Notes under the pieces: generated by a model
The model's database searches: none
What the model was told of the DNA's origin: nothing
What the model saw: the letters and a program-made list of their open reading frames with translations, nothing else
Made by a program: the position numbers and the translations under genes
DNA from: Trichosphaerium sp. ATCC 40318
Taxonomy: Eukaryota; Discosea; Flabellinia; Trichosidae
DNA length: 64,000 bases
Reading direction: 5' to 3'
Assembly (NCBI GenBank): GCA_038496445.1
Contig: JALMLS010000197.1
Coordinates: forward strand, 62,001-126,000
Part shown: positions 10,016 through 21,145 of the stretch, piece by piece
Position numbering within the stretch: position 1 is the stretch's first letter
How the letters are laid out: each line of letters starts with the position of its first letter

Positions 10016-12992
10016 CTATTGCTCACGTGGTAATATCAAGTTTGTTCGTGCTGGTCAATTAGCTTCACGTGTACCTCTTGGCGCGCTTCAAAGATTCGTC
10101 TCCTACACCAATCCAATCATTTACAGCGATTTTCGCTGGCTCTTTCTCCGGTTCCACTAGACTACAAATTCCTTCAAAGCTTCAACACTTTTGTCTGCGG
10201 TTGTTGTCACAGTTGAGTTTGTAAGTATGGTCAGATGGCAAAGAGGAATGATAATGTGCAGATTCGGACTTGTAAGTGTTGATAGGTAGTGCAGGTGAAC
10301 AGTTTTACAATGTTCACTTTTAGTTGCACTTGATTCAGTACTGCGTGATTGTTTTTTGTCATATTTCTGCAATGAGTGCTTCAATTAGGTTGTTAAAATA
10401 CTAGGTAGTGCAGCTATTAATACTTGACTATTTCAGTAGCTAGCTATTGCGTATAAAGTGGCTTCTGATAGAGATTTTTGTTTTCGAAACAAACTCTGAG
10501 GCTACAAGAAAACAGACTAGTAGAAACGGAAGTTTTTCAGGAAGGTAGACACTGGTGTAGTACTTACATCCATTCCTGGGTCATTGGGCGGGCAAGAATC
10601 AGGTCATATTCTCCTGGGTAACATCTATCTAAATCTCGTGGCCAATTTGCCTTGCGAGTACCAAATGTTGTAGTTGGTAGTACAACCATATCGTAACCTT
10701 TCAGGTACAGTAAAAACATCTGTTACTTCTTGACTGCTACATCATGCAAAAGGTGAATCTTCATTTGTATGATGTGCCAGTCGAGGAGGAGAAGCTATGT
10801 TAATGATTCACTAACGTTAAATTGCTTTGCAATGAACGGGTGTTCTGAGCGATTCAACATTTTAGCAACGTTTTCAACACTATCATTTGTATCACGCATA
10901 TTCTACCCTCACTACTACTGACCCATTAATGCTTTGAGTAGTTTCCGTGTATTCTATAGTGAAAGCTTTCTTCAATGTGACATCAATGATGTGAGGAACT
11001 GTTCAAAGAATGTGGTAACAAAAACTTTTACCTATATCAATCAGTTACTCGCAACAATCTTTTCTGACGTTTATCTACTATATTGGTACTTGTTACCTTG
11101 TCGGGATACCATAGCCACCTAATGAAAGAGTGTCATGAGGATAATGGATACATCTTAAATGTGCATCTTGAAGTCTACTATCTGTTCGTAGAGATGCTTG
11201 TTCAGTATTTTTTCTTTAGTTTCTTTTGAGCTCAATCCCTTCTTTCTCTCCAAAGTTCTCTATTTGTTGCTTGTCTAACAACAGTGACAAGAGGCGAGGC
11301 TCCAAAGTTCTCTATTTGTTGCTTGTCTAACAACGGTGAGGGAAAATTATATTTATTGACAAATCATGATGCCTTCAATTATGATTTGTATAATTTGAAA
11401 CAAAAAAAGAGCACCTCACTCGTCACCGTTGTTAGACAAGCAACAAATAGATAACTTTGGAGCCTCGCCTCTCGTCACTGTTGTTAGACAAGCAACAAAT
11501 AGATAACTTTGGAGCCTCGCCTCTTGTCACTGTTGTTAGACAAGCAACAAATAGATAACTTTGGAGGTTACAAAATAGGCTTGTGCCAAGCACAGAATAC
11601 GCTATTCAATGTCAATGTCATGTGCCGAATAGATTTCATTGTTCGTTCCTACACGCTTTTAGCAAGTTCCTTGTTGTACGTTTAACTGTATAAACGTACT
11701 GTAGTAGTCCAATGGTTGTAAATCATCAATGATTTCTTGCCACAGTTGCGGCTATTGTCTTTGGACATTTGAAGCACTGATTGATATTGTTTGTGGTGTA
11801 ACATATTCTAAAGCAATGTGTCAATAGTTAATTGTAACCTAAGACTGTACGTTTGTCGTTCTGAATATAAAGGAGAAAAAAATCTTTATATTGATGGGTA
11901 AGTTGGCATGGGACGGTAGACACACTTTGAACATTGATCCTTAGAAGAATGGTATTTTCACGTACCGTAATATAATGAGATTTGTAGACCATCAATTAAC
12001 AGAATTGTTGTAGTATCGACGTTGATGTTTCTGCAGTGTACACTTGGGGAGTGATAACAAACGACTATAATTGGTTACATTGTGCCATAATCCCTATGCT
12101 TCTGTTGTGCTCATTTATCTCAATGTAAACACTCCCGTAGTGAACACAAAACTATAAAATATTAGAGATTGATTTGCGTATCATGAGCTTGGTTAACACG
12201 TACAGAAGGGACTCAAGCAAAGAGTTTTTGATTGATTGTGGACGTCGTTAAGAAGTTTGAGAAGTGTTGTGATGCATGTGTATACTTTGAATAAATGTTT
12301 ATCATGATTGATTGTAGTTTATTAAATTTATTATGCTAGCGTAATATTTCACCCATCAGAATGTTGGGTGACTACTATTTGCACGTGCCATTACGTGCAA
12401 GTTCACATAAACTTGTTTACCAACAGCTGAACGATATTGACTCATTGCGAACAGTGTCAGCCATCAAAATAGCCTGAAAATATTCTGCAAGCCAATTCTA
12501 CGCGTGGAATTTGCAAGGCTGGTATTTAGATCGTTTCTGATGGAGTTTGGAAAATAACCGTGACACGTCATCAATCAAGGTAGATCAATTTCCATTGCAG
12601 CACTAGGAAATATTCAGTATTTGTACAGGAGTTAACACTAAGCCGAAACATCTAAATGCTGGACTGAAAACGGAAATAACAGCCACAGTTAATATTTTTA
12701 GATATTTTGTAGCGATGTTAGCTTACATTCAACAGATTTATTTTTACGGTTTAAGGCCCTGAATCTAGCGATAAGCAATCAACTACGACATTTGGTATTG
12801 ATAGTATAATTGTTTTATAGAAATTATACTTGTATCCATGCCTACATGGTGCACTTCAACTTACGAGTATCCACACCTTTCATTGACGATATTAAAAAGC
12901 AAATTGTTAGCGAACGTATACACTACGCGTGATGAGGTCTTTGTCGAGGCCGTTGTTGGGGTTTTGGTCCAAAGTACTGAATACGAACTATG
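10016..12992. other. 3-kb gene-poor region
   Basis: No frame in this stretch combines an ATG, splice sites and a recognisable product. It contains the 52-bp repeat hairpin listed separately (11248-11566). It also holds a small perfect inverted repeat, TTGCACGT at 12379-12386 with ACGTGCAA at 12393-12400, and CACGTG palindromes near 10024, 10063 and 12382. A non-coding RNA or a fast-evolving gene could hide here. Confidence 0.45.
11248..11566. repeat. 52-bp tandem repeats arranged as a large inverted repeat
   Basis: A unit beginning CTCCAAAGTTCTCTATTTG and ending AAGAGGCGAGG occurs in forward orientation at 11248-11299 and, shortened, at 11300-11340. After about 75 bp it occurs three times as reverse complement at about 11414-11462, 11463-11514 and 11515-11566. 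The period is 52 bp. The forward copies share TTCTCT where the reverse copies, read on the same strand, have TTATCT. The spacer holds its own inverted repeat (ACAAATCATGAT against ATTATGATTTGT, about 11360-11393), and both sides of the spacer carry GGTGAG/CTCACTCGTCACC ends. Transcribed, this would fold into one long hairpin. No coding capacity is seen. Confidence 0.9.
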
Positions 12993-14335
12993 TCAATCAT
13001 TGCTAAAACAAATGCAGCGCAGAAACCACGGAATATAAAAAGAATAGAACCAGACCAAAAAGCAGATATACCCTACTCCAATCATATTTAATACACCAAT
13101 TAAAAAAGCTGTGATAACCGTACCCCTTTATTGAATATTTGTTGTATAGCTTCGAGAATATTTGTTTGATGTACGAGCTGATAGCACCTAATTAATGTTA
13201 TCACAATAAAAGCGAAAAAAGTGAGAAAGTTGGTTTTAGCTAAAACTCTTTTATTATTGAGATTCCGTTTAAGCCATTGTATTGCGTATACAATATGTAA
13301 GCTGTGGAGCGTAATTTCATTTAAAAAAAAATAATAAGGTTGGAGATAGCAACACTTTTTTTTTTGGCTAAACAACTAAATGTTATTGCACTTTTTTTTT
13401 GGTCTATACTGTACCTTATTGTGTCTACAGGATATGAAAGCAATCCAGCGGATACTGTAACACCATATCCAAGTACGAACATACTTAGGCCTTTGAAGTA
13501 AGGCTTTGCAAGATCATACAGACCAAAATAAAGTGCACGGTAAACAAAGATACCAACAACACTGACAAAGAATCCCTATTTTCGATTGTTAGTTAACATC
13601 ACGTGATTATTTTGTTAAAGCGAGTTGCTATAAACAATGGCGAATATGTTGCTTACGTAATATAGATCCAAGAATTTGACAGACTGAGCAACAATAGCAG
13701 GATCAATAATTTTAGCTATCGCTCTAAAAAAAACAAGTTCGTTTATTTACCCAAAAAACAGAAGCCATGTGACTATGCACAGCCTTAAAAAACGTTCATA
13801 TGTACCTTATGGTATGCCCTTGCATCCAGTACACTCCAACAAGTGCTAACATTCCTGCCAAACCACCTTTTTCGTTGTAAGTTTTGGTTTTGCGGGATTT
13901 AACTGGTAACCGGATTTCGACGTACCTGCGATGATACTACGCGTTTGCTTGTCCATTGAGGTTAGCTTCTTATTAATCAGATCGATACAATATCTTTTTA
14001 CGAGCAAACTTGACAGCTTACGTCGTTCTACAGTTAGTAAACGTTGTTTAGGTAGTTAACGGACTTGTGTAGCAAAAATTCTTCCAATGTTCACTAAACA
14101 GCCTGTCCACAGTGCCTGATAGCCACCGTGCTTTAGTATGTCTGTCAAAACCTTATTGTAACCAAGGATACCTAAAAACTCGTTACAAACACCACAAGCC
14201 GCTATTTGACGCTTAACCATTGTATTTTCCTGGGTTAACTTGCTTTACTAATTTAATAACCTCAAATGGCGATGTTATCGTTTTAGATATCACTGAAGTT
14301 ACGCCCACAGTAAGAAGCGATTGTAACAAAGCCAT
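12993..14335 (-). CDS. ADP/ATP-carrier-like mitochondrial carrier, divergent
   Basis: Exons at 14335-14240, 14178-14065, 14016-13926, 13866-13806, 13723-13657 and 13575-13415 join in phase. A last exon lies at about 13187-12993. The three carrier repeats can be followed. Repeat 1 has SPFEVIKL (the P-x-E-x-x-K signature) and GGYQALWTG. Repeat 2 leads to VYRALYFGLYDLAK, typical of ADP/ATP translocases. Repeat 3 has AGLLSYPVDTIR, then ILEAIQQIFNKG and a last hydrophobic helix (LIGVLNMIGVGYICFLVWF). Two oddities: repeat 2 has VYWMQGHTIR where P-x-D is expected, and the RRRMMM signature reads RCYQLV in my splicing. The last exon needs one extra base at a run of six T (plus-strand A run 13102-13107) to stay open. 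The start ATG directly precedes helix 1, so a targeting extension is absent, as is normal for the family. Confidence 0.7.
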
Positions 14336-14453
14336 TAGAGGGTAGTACGCGTTTGAAGCAAAAATAGCAACTAATCCAAATTCATAAGTGCGATTCTGAG
14401 TTCAGTCCTTCGTGACTGGAACTTAACTATTCTCAAGTCTTTCCTAGTGCATG

Positions 14454-14478
14454 TAACCATACCCAGAGGGTATGGTTA
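14454..14478. repeat. perfect 11-bp stem with 3-nt loop
   Basis: TAACCATACCC (14454-14464), loop AGA, then GGGTATGGTTA (14468-14478). It lies between the start of the minus-strand carrier gene (14335) and the plus-strand F-box gene (14659), in what must be a divergent promoter region. It could be a binding site for a dimeric factor or a hairpin in a transcript leader. Confidence 0.6.
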
Positions 14479-14658
14479 ATACCATTGAACAAGTAGTATA
14501 ACACATACACAGTCTGCATCAGTCGCAATAAGTAAATCACGTTTTGTTCTAAATAGAGCTTTTTCATTTGTAGTCAACAGCTTTCACAGTTGACCTAACA
14601 CGCCAATACACCCACAAAGATTCTTGTATGGTGTATATAGTGTTGGTTTATTACGAAA

Positions 14659-15981
14659 ATGGATCAAAACAGCGCCTTCTTTGATGAAATACCTGTAGAA
14701 ATCATTGTACTTATTCTACAATTCGTATCAGTATTCACGATGAGTTCAGTAGTCCATACTTGTAAACTGTTGTCTAAAATTGCTACAAATCACTTGGGAT
14801 ACATGCCAACTAGAGACATTGTGATTACCAAGGAGAAAGGTCTTAAAAAACTATTCAACAAAGCTCCACGATTAATCCAAACAAATACCATAACCATAAA
14901 GTTTTGTCTCAGGCAAAAACACTTAAAGTACCTTCAAGGAGCATATTACCTCAAGCTGTACAAGTTAAAGAAAGTTGACTTTACAGACTTTAACGTTAAC
15001 TGTGGCATAAACTTTGCTTCTTGCTATTCAATTACAGACATTCATCTTAGACAGCTTGGTGGTATCCACAAAATAATACTTACTAGTAAAAGAAATATAT
15101 CTGATAATGGAGTTAAGTTTCTAGCTGGCGTTCATACAATAGATTTAAGTGAATGTATGATATCAAATAAAGGTGTTAAAGCGTTGGCTGGAGTTCATAC
15201 AATTGGTTTAAATAATTGTAGTGGCGTTTCAGATGAAGGTATTCAGGCATTGTCTGGTGTTCATAAAATTCATCTTTATCAAACACAGATTACTGATGAT
15301 GGCATTGAAGCACTTGCTGGCGTCCATACTATAAATATTTCCCAGAGCAAGGTGACAGATAAGGGTATCGCTGCTTTGGCTGGAGTACATACTATCAATT
15401 TAGACAGTTGCAACTACATCTCAGACCAAGGTGTTAAACTGCTAGCTGGTGTTCATTCAATTAGTGTAGCCTATTGTAAGGTTGTATCAGATGTAAGCGT
15501 TGTAGCCCTCTCTGGTGTCCACACCATTAACCTACCTCTGACACAGGTGACCGATGAAGGACTTGAAGCGCTGGCAGGTGTGCATTCTATTAACCTGTCA
15601 TACTGTAAACATATAACAGACAAAGGTATTAGTGCCCTAGCTGGTGTTCATAGAATTAAGCTTACCAGCACAAGAGTGACAGATAAAGGTGTTAAGGCAT
15701 TGGCTAGAGTTCATACAATAGGTCTAGCCAATTGCGAATATGTCACAGATGAAAGCATTAAGACACTTCAAGGAGTTAAAAGGATTGGTATAGGAAACAC
15801 TAATATCACTGTGGATGTATTTAACTCACTTAAAGGTGTTCTGGAAGTAGTAACATCTTCGCATGATCCTAGAGAACAACTGTTAAGAATACAATTCCCA
15901 AACATATTGGTTATTACTCCACATAGACTATTTCCACATATCTCATGTGTAGAAAGACTTGAAATATTTGGTGATTGGTAA
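14659..15981 (+). CDS. F-box protein with about 12 tandem 'AGVHTI' LRR-like repeats
   Basis: Intronless, 440 residues. Residues about 8-50 form an F-box (IPVEIIVLILQFVSVFTM, then VVHTCKLLSKIA). From about residue 95 to 410 the protein is a chain of repeats of 22-26 residues following the pattern (V/I)(T/S)D-x-G(I/V)-x-AL(A/S)GVH(T/S/K)I-x-L. At least ten copies contain GVHTI, GVHSI or a close variant. The spacing and the T-D-x-G-(I/V)-x-x-L core are those of cysteine-containing LRRs in SCF receptors, with the invariant 'AGVHTI' strand as a local signature. The same family occurs at 20395-21093 and 30940-31638 with fewer repeats. Related repeats exist in other protist and large-DNA-virus proteins as far as I recall, but I did not check this. 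Likely an SCF substrate adaptor. Confidence 0.85.
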   Translation: MDQNSAFFDEIPVEIIVLILQFVSVFTMSSVVHTCKLLSKIATNHLGYMPTRDIVITKEKGLKKLFNKAPRLIQTNTITIKFCLRQKHLKYLQGAYYLKLYKLKKVDFTDFNVNCGINFASCYSITDIHLRQLGGIHKIILTSKRNISDNGVKFLAGVHTIDLSECMISNKGVKALAGVHTIGLNNCSGVSDEGIQALSGVHKIHLYQTQITDDGIEALAGVHTINISQSKVTDKGIAALAGVHTINLDSCNYISDQGVKLLAGVHSISVAYCKVVSDVSVVALSGVHTINLPLTQVTDEGLEALAGVHSINLSYCKHITDKGISALAGVHRIKLTSTRVTDKGVKALARVHTIGLANCEYVTDESIKTLQGVKRIGIGNTNITVDVFNSLKGVLEVVTSSHDPREQLLRIQFPNILVITPHRLFPHISCVERLEIFGDW

Positions 15982-16440
15982 AAAAGAATCTACAATAAAA
16001 AGTAACTTCCAAGACGTACTTGTAATATCAAAAATAGTCACACTTTTGTTATATCTTATGATTCAGAGTTCTTAAGCTATACAGGAACTGAGCAAGATTC
16101 TAAATCACCACGAACGAAACAAGCAAGGTATTGTTCTTCCAGGTGTTTGTACTGCTTATTTACTTTAAAGCAACATTAATTAGTCTTCCTATAGAGATTC
16201 AACTTGATAATGGAAGTAGATGCTATGAGTTGCATGGCCTATTATGTATGAATATACAAGGAAGTACTAGGCTTGGTGGAATGAGTACAAATAGATACAA
16301 AGGTCATAAAGTGGAAGCGAGCACATATTGCAATATCTATTGTCAACACAGCATACAGTGATATCCTGAGATTGAAATACGCTGCTAAAAACAAAACTTG
16401 ATTGAACTTAAACACAAAGCTATCGCAACACTATTCTTTA
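15982..16440. other. intergenic, no clear gene
   Basis: Lies between the convergent F-box/LRR gene and the sterol reductase. A 76-codon frame at 16131-16361 has no ATG at its start and no recognised domain; I leave it uncalled. Confidence 0.4.
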
Positions 16441-18640
16441 TTAGTACACGTATGGGATTAACCTATAAGGCACTTTTTCGCAGTATGCTTTCCAGTATTG
16501 TTTGTACTTCTTGGCACACCTTAAGCAAAAGAGTAAGTACATGGCGTACATGAAGAATAGGTAAAAAAAAGTGTTACCATCGTTCATCACGGTGAAGTCT
16601 ATGAATCAACAGCACTGTAAGGTAGCATCCGTAAAGGAAAGGAGATATTCGTAACGCGTATGAAGGTAAACCATTTGCCCAAGCCATAATCAAGTCACCT
16701 GTGTAATTCATTTTACGACCAATACCCCACCAACCAGAGATGAGAAGTTTGCGACCTCTATCAGCTGGAAAATAAAAAGTAAGTATAAAAGAAGAATATT
16801 GTGAGACTCGACATGAATTTAAAGTAATCACGTGATAAAAGTTATATTGGTTAACTAGGTGAGTGTTTTACGCAGAAAATGATTTAAAAGGCATAAAGTA
16901 CAAACCTGAGATGAATTCTGGAACTCTTCCCCAAATTGGCTATCAACAAAGTCAGCAATGTGTTTATCAGAGTTAAAGTATTTACCTGCTCTGGCGCTTT
17001 TTTAAACTGGAATTTCTGAATACACGTCTGCGCAAAGATGATGTAACCAAAACCCCTTTTTGCAATGTTAGAAAGTGTCAAACAAGACAGTGCCGGAACA
17101 CAAGATTTCATCCTTACCAAAGCAAAAATATACCAGCAAATCCCCAAGCAGAGAGCTCTTGTACTCCTGAGTAGTGGTATAAAAATACAACAGGGAAAGT
17201 AAAAGTAATCATCACCCTAACATGTCATTAAGTTTAAAAAAAGTCAAAAACAAAATCCTCAAAAAGTCACGGCAGCACTCTTGATCATTTTAAAACTAAC
17301 ATACCAAGTCATATTTCCCCAACACAACATAATACCAAAATTTTCAGCATAAAAATCAAGCATAGTCAATACAGCTAAAGGTTACAAAACGCCGTGAGTT
17401 AAAACAATTTACGAATAAAAAAGTTGTTTACCTGTTTCATGAATAAAGTAATGCAAAACGTATAAAAAGTGCAATACTGTTGTTAGTAGCATAGCGCTTG
17501 GTAATACACCGGTTCTTACATATGCAGTATGAAGGAAACACATTTCGATAAGTGTCCAAGCCATCAAAGCTCTAATACATAAGGTGAACTCTGAGCAAAA
17601 AAAAATTTCAAAATACACGAAATCTAGTCTCCTGGCTTTACCTTCCCTCAGTAATCCATTTAGGATCAAGCCATATTTGTCCAAAAAATCTTGGGTTAGC
17701 TTCGTAACCATAAAAGTAATCGAGAACTAAGTTACCAGAAGGATTTCCCTAAAAATAAAATTTACAAAACACTCAAAAAATCAGAGTGACACTTGCACGC
17801 ACCTCATAAAAGAGATATCCACGCAAGTACAAAAGTACACAAATACCGTATGAAAAAGTGGTAGCAAGAGTAGCTATTGGACCTATCAAGTGTCAGAGGA
17901 CAATAAAAAAGGCCGATTTAAAAACAATTGTAATATGCGTACCAAAGTGATCTACGACAAGTGATGGGTCAAAATAACCGTAGTATGTTGTGCCTAGTAG
18001 CGCTACAATAGATACAATAAAACATTCCTGCCAAGTGTCAACTTTTAAAACGCTGAGAGTATTTTTTTTTGAAAAAAAGAAAAAAAACCGTACTTTGCCG
18101 TTAACCAAGTAAGGCAATCTAACGCCATTGTGTGTCTGTGGTTGTCCCATTACTATCTCCCCAGGTATCAAATAATGAAGGAGAATAGATAGAACCCAGA
18201 ATCCAAGGTAAATAGCTGCCTAAGGGAAAGTTTTAATCTAAAGAGCGCATTGTACAAAAAAAAAAGTTTGGCTGCTGTTTTCGCCGTAAAACTAGTTTTT
18301 AGATAGGCCTGTAGTCTATTCGCGCTATAGTAGCGTCTTACTGCTTCGTATGTTGGCATTGGGAACATGTCAATTAACCCTTGCATTGGATCGTTAAGAA
18401 TAGCGTAGATAGCGCCAATTTCGTCCCCTTGTGTACTTCCATAAAGTACCAAAACAAGTTTGGCACGAAGAAAAGAACAATAGTGAGGAAAAACGCTCCT
18501 ATACGCTGATTTTAGTGGTTTTACTGCTAATGGTGGTATTTTAGAGGTTGTCTACCTGGCGCTTCTACAAAACGATCTAATTCTTCTTCTGGACGAACCA
18601 CTGCTGGTTTTTCATCCCGTACAGACCTTTTGTGGAATGT
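16441..18640 (-). CDS. sterol reductase (ERG24/DHCR7 family), N-terminus unresolved
   Basis: A multi-exon minus-strand gene ending VPYRLIPYVY with TAA at 16443-16441. Family signatures are in order: a first membrane helix GAFFLTIVLFFVPNLFWYF; then DPMQGLIDMFPMPTYEAVR (plant-type delta7 reductases have a W-P-x-PT segment here); RLPYLVNGK; a run of hydrophobic helices; KLLISGWWGIGRKMNYTGD; and LLIHRLHRDER followed by CAKKYKQYW. These match NADPH-dependent sterol C14 or C7 reductases of the ER membrane. FPMPT favours the delta7 side; the GWWG-NYTGD region fits both. The frame shifts by one base at a run of four G (plus-strand C run 18425-18428), between the first helix and the FPMPT segment. An upstream exon around 18560-18640 encodes RPEEELDRFVEAP; no in-frame ATG was found. 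One intron near 16829 contains TCACGTGA. Confidence 0.8.
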
Positions 18641-18645
18641 TACAA

Positions 18646-19261
18646 TCAAGAAATACGTATTTCCGTTTTACGAACTTGCTTTGCTCCTTGACGCGCTGTC
18701 TCATGCTTTAGTGCTATTGTACGCTTTACAATTGCTCTAGAACCGGGAAAACAGTATAGCCAGATAAGTTCGGTGTTTCGTCGTAAGTCAAGCTCAAATA
18801 CGAGCCGGAGGTACATTTGTTCCGGGTTTTGCAATTGTATCGATGTACATAGAGTGTACCTGTTACTCTCAAATTGCAACTTCTCAAGGGAAGGGGGTAG
18901 TACACTACCGCCCCTTACCCTGTCCTGCAAAGACAACTGCCAAAAAGACAAACATGTGCCAGAAAAAAGTTGTTAAAAGATGAAATAGTAGAAAGTCCTC
19001 TTCTTCCCAGCAACGTTGTATTTCTCGGCAACAAAACCAAAAAGAGGTGATCGCGTAGTGTGCCTCGGATGTGCAGGGTACACAAGATGAATTTATCATC
19101 TGTCATTACCTTAGAGCACAAGGTTTTCAAGGGAAATTTTGTCGAAGTATTAACCACCGACCTTCCACCACTGAGTCACGGTCGCTACAAACAGCCTCGT
19201 TCTCCCGCACTCTGCAGGAAACAAGACAAGTCAGCAGCGCCACAACATAGCAGTGAGCCAT
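18646..19261 (-). CDS. small secreted protein, probable frameshift
   Basis: Exon 1 (19261-19162) starts MAHCYVVALLTCLVSC, a good signal peptide, and continues RVRENEAVCSDRDSVVE to a GTCGGT donor. Exon 2 begins at 19099 (DDKFILCTLHIRG) and, if one base is added at a run of six T (plus-strand A run 18963-18968), stays open to a TGA at 18646. Its later part is rich in R, E and L (LEKLQFESNRYTL, LVFELDLRRNTELIW). I do not recognise a family. Without the added base, a short intron ending TTTGCAG would be needed instead. It lies directly upstream of the sterol reductase on the same strand, so the two could also be mis-split parts of one locus. Confidence 0.45.
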
Positions 19262-20299
19262 TGTAGATTGGTTTATGGAACAAGGGTTTAGATAAGCGAA
19301 GTAAATTACGAAGTATTGTTTAAAGACCCTTGCTCCCTTACATTAAAACGAAGTATATCAATGGCCAGTCAGGCAGTTGGGAAGCACGACAACTATGCAC
19401 CTCGATTATAAAATGGAATCAACTGCGCTTTTATCCACGTGCCTCTTGATTAAAAAAAAAAGTGGGAAGAATGAAACGCCTGAAAAAGGTGATAGTGGGT
19501 TGCAAGATCGTTGGGAAGTAGTATCGAAAACACAAAAGAACTTGGTTCTTAGTTTCTGAAAAACGTGAAAACTCACTTTTTTTCAAATCAAAATGGGGAA
19601 ACTGTTTTTCGCTCAGAAAACGTTATTGGCAATTGATAGACCTTTTTATTGCGTACAGGGCACCATCAATTGAGTAACCTGTTAGCACGTTTCGCTCCAA
19701 GTAGCTTGAAAACCCTCAAACGACTGAAACGAGCTGTGACTATGTATGCCAGTGAAACAAATAATCAGTTTTGTGTGGACTTTGAACGTGCTGCCAGCAA
19801 AATGAATCGAACTGAATGAAACTTGAGACACGCGAAACTTGATGCTGTAGGAGAAATAGTTTAGATGTGTCCAACATTTGATTTTTAATACTCTGGTTAA
19901 ACGGGGCAGCATCGCTGTTGAAAATTCTGGAAAATATATGTTTTGAAAAAAATTGCTTGGACTGTCGGTACTTTTCCTTGGCACAGCATAAACGAATTGG
20001 AAAGTGGTTTTTATACCCATAAGTATAGCACCCTAGATACATGTTGAAAATACCAATTGAAGTTTAAGATGGTTCTGAGGTGAGTAAAAACGTCTCAAAG
20101 ATTCTCAAAATCCTATAAAAATCAACAAACAATTTTTCTGAAACTGTCCCAAAAGCGAGTGCTGCCCCACCCTTGTACAATTGTGGAACTAAGACAGATT
20201 CCAGTTAGTAAAACTTGTTTAATTGAAATGGAGGATGTTTCTACACGTCAAAGCACATATGGTAAAATAAAAAATAATACCCAAGAGAATCACAACCTC
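19262..20299. other. intergenic, no clear gene
   Basis: About 1 kb between the secreted-protein gene and the left duplication. Overlapping minus-strand frames of 100-112 codons at 19682-20042 show no domain and no convincing ATG/splice structure. Confidence 0.4.
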
Positions 20300-20394
20300 T
20301 TTTAAGTCAAAACTATTAAGCAAACCTTATATTAATAGCAACCATTACCACCATCGTTATCAACAACAAAAATAAGTGATAATTTCGTAGTTTA

Positions 20395-21093
20395 ATGGAT
20401 AGACAAAGCTACACAATCATTAATACACTGCCAATCGAAATATTGGTTAAAATAATGAATTCGATCCACAATACTGCTTGTTTACACTCTTTACAACATT
20501 CATGTACTTTCTTTCAAAGTATTATTCAACACCACTTTGGATACAAAGCATATCGTTCAGTTCATCTTGGAGATGAAAAACAACTCAAGAAAATGTACAA
20601 ATCATGTCGTTTACTTGTAAACAAATCTAAAATAAGAATTTTGTTCAAAATCAAACCAAAAACCATGAAAAAGTATCTTAAAGGTGTTCATACAATCAAC
20701 TTGTATCATCTCAATGTTACATATGATGGCATTAAATCATTGGCTGGTGTTCATACAATCAGTCTTTCAAACACAAATGTGACTGATCGTGGCATTAAAG
20801 CGTTGGCTGGTGTTCATACGATTGATCTGAGAAATACTTCAGTGACAGATGAAGGTATTAGAGAATTGGCTGGAGTTCATACAATAGATGTTGCATATAC
20901 ACAAGTCACTGATCATGGCATTGTATCATTGATTGGAGCACATACAATTAATTGTTCATATACAATCGTTACAGATGTAGCTGCTAAAGCATTGGCTGCA
21001 AATGGAGCAATTAAAGAAATCAATGTAATTTGTACAAAAGTGACATCTGAGGGTATTACAGCATTACTCACTTGTGCCAAAGTAGCTTGGTAA
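20395..21093 (+). CDS. F-box protein with 'AGVHTI' repeats, left copy
   Basis: Intronless, 232 residues, ATG to TAA. It has an F-box at residues 9-45 (LPIEILVKIMNSIHNTACL) and about six LRR-like repeats of the form VTDRGIKALAGVHTIDL from residue 93 on. It ends shortly after VTSEGITALLTCAKVAW. It differs from the right copy (30940-31638) at only a few residues. The F-box and the segment HFGYKAYRSVHLGDEKQLKK resemble the longer protein at 14659-15981, so the three form one local family with different repeat numbers. Probable SCF adaptor. Confidence 0.82.
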   Translation: MDRQSYTIINTLPIEILVKIMNSIHNTACLHSLQHSCTFFQSIIQHHFGYKAYRSVHLGDEKQLKKMYKSCRLLVNKSKIRILFKIKPKTMKKYLKGVHTINLYHLNVTYDGIKSLAGVHTISLSNTNVTDRGIKALAGVHTIDLRNTSVTDEGIRELAGVHTIDVAYTQVTDHGIVSLIGAHTINCSYTIVTDVAAKALAANGAIKEINVICTKVTSEGITALLTCAKVAW

Positions 21094-21145
21094 GATAATA
21101 AAATCAGGACGAACTTAAATACAATCTTAATTTACATAGAACAAC

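Noticed and set aside
11248-11566. CRISPR array
   Set aside because: Repeats are head-to-tail without unique spacers, occur in both orientations, and the genome is eukaryotic.
10016-12992. tRNA or other classic RNA gene
   Set aside because: I looked for tRNA A- and B-box patterns by eye and found none convincing; a covariance-model search would be needed.
12838-13038. 66-codon plus-strand ORF
   Set aside because: Overlaps antisense to the last exon of the carrier gene and has no recognised domain.
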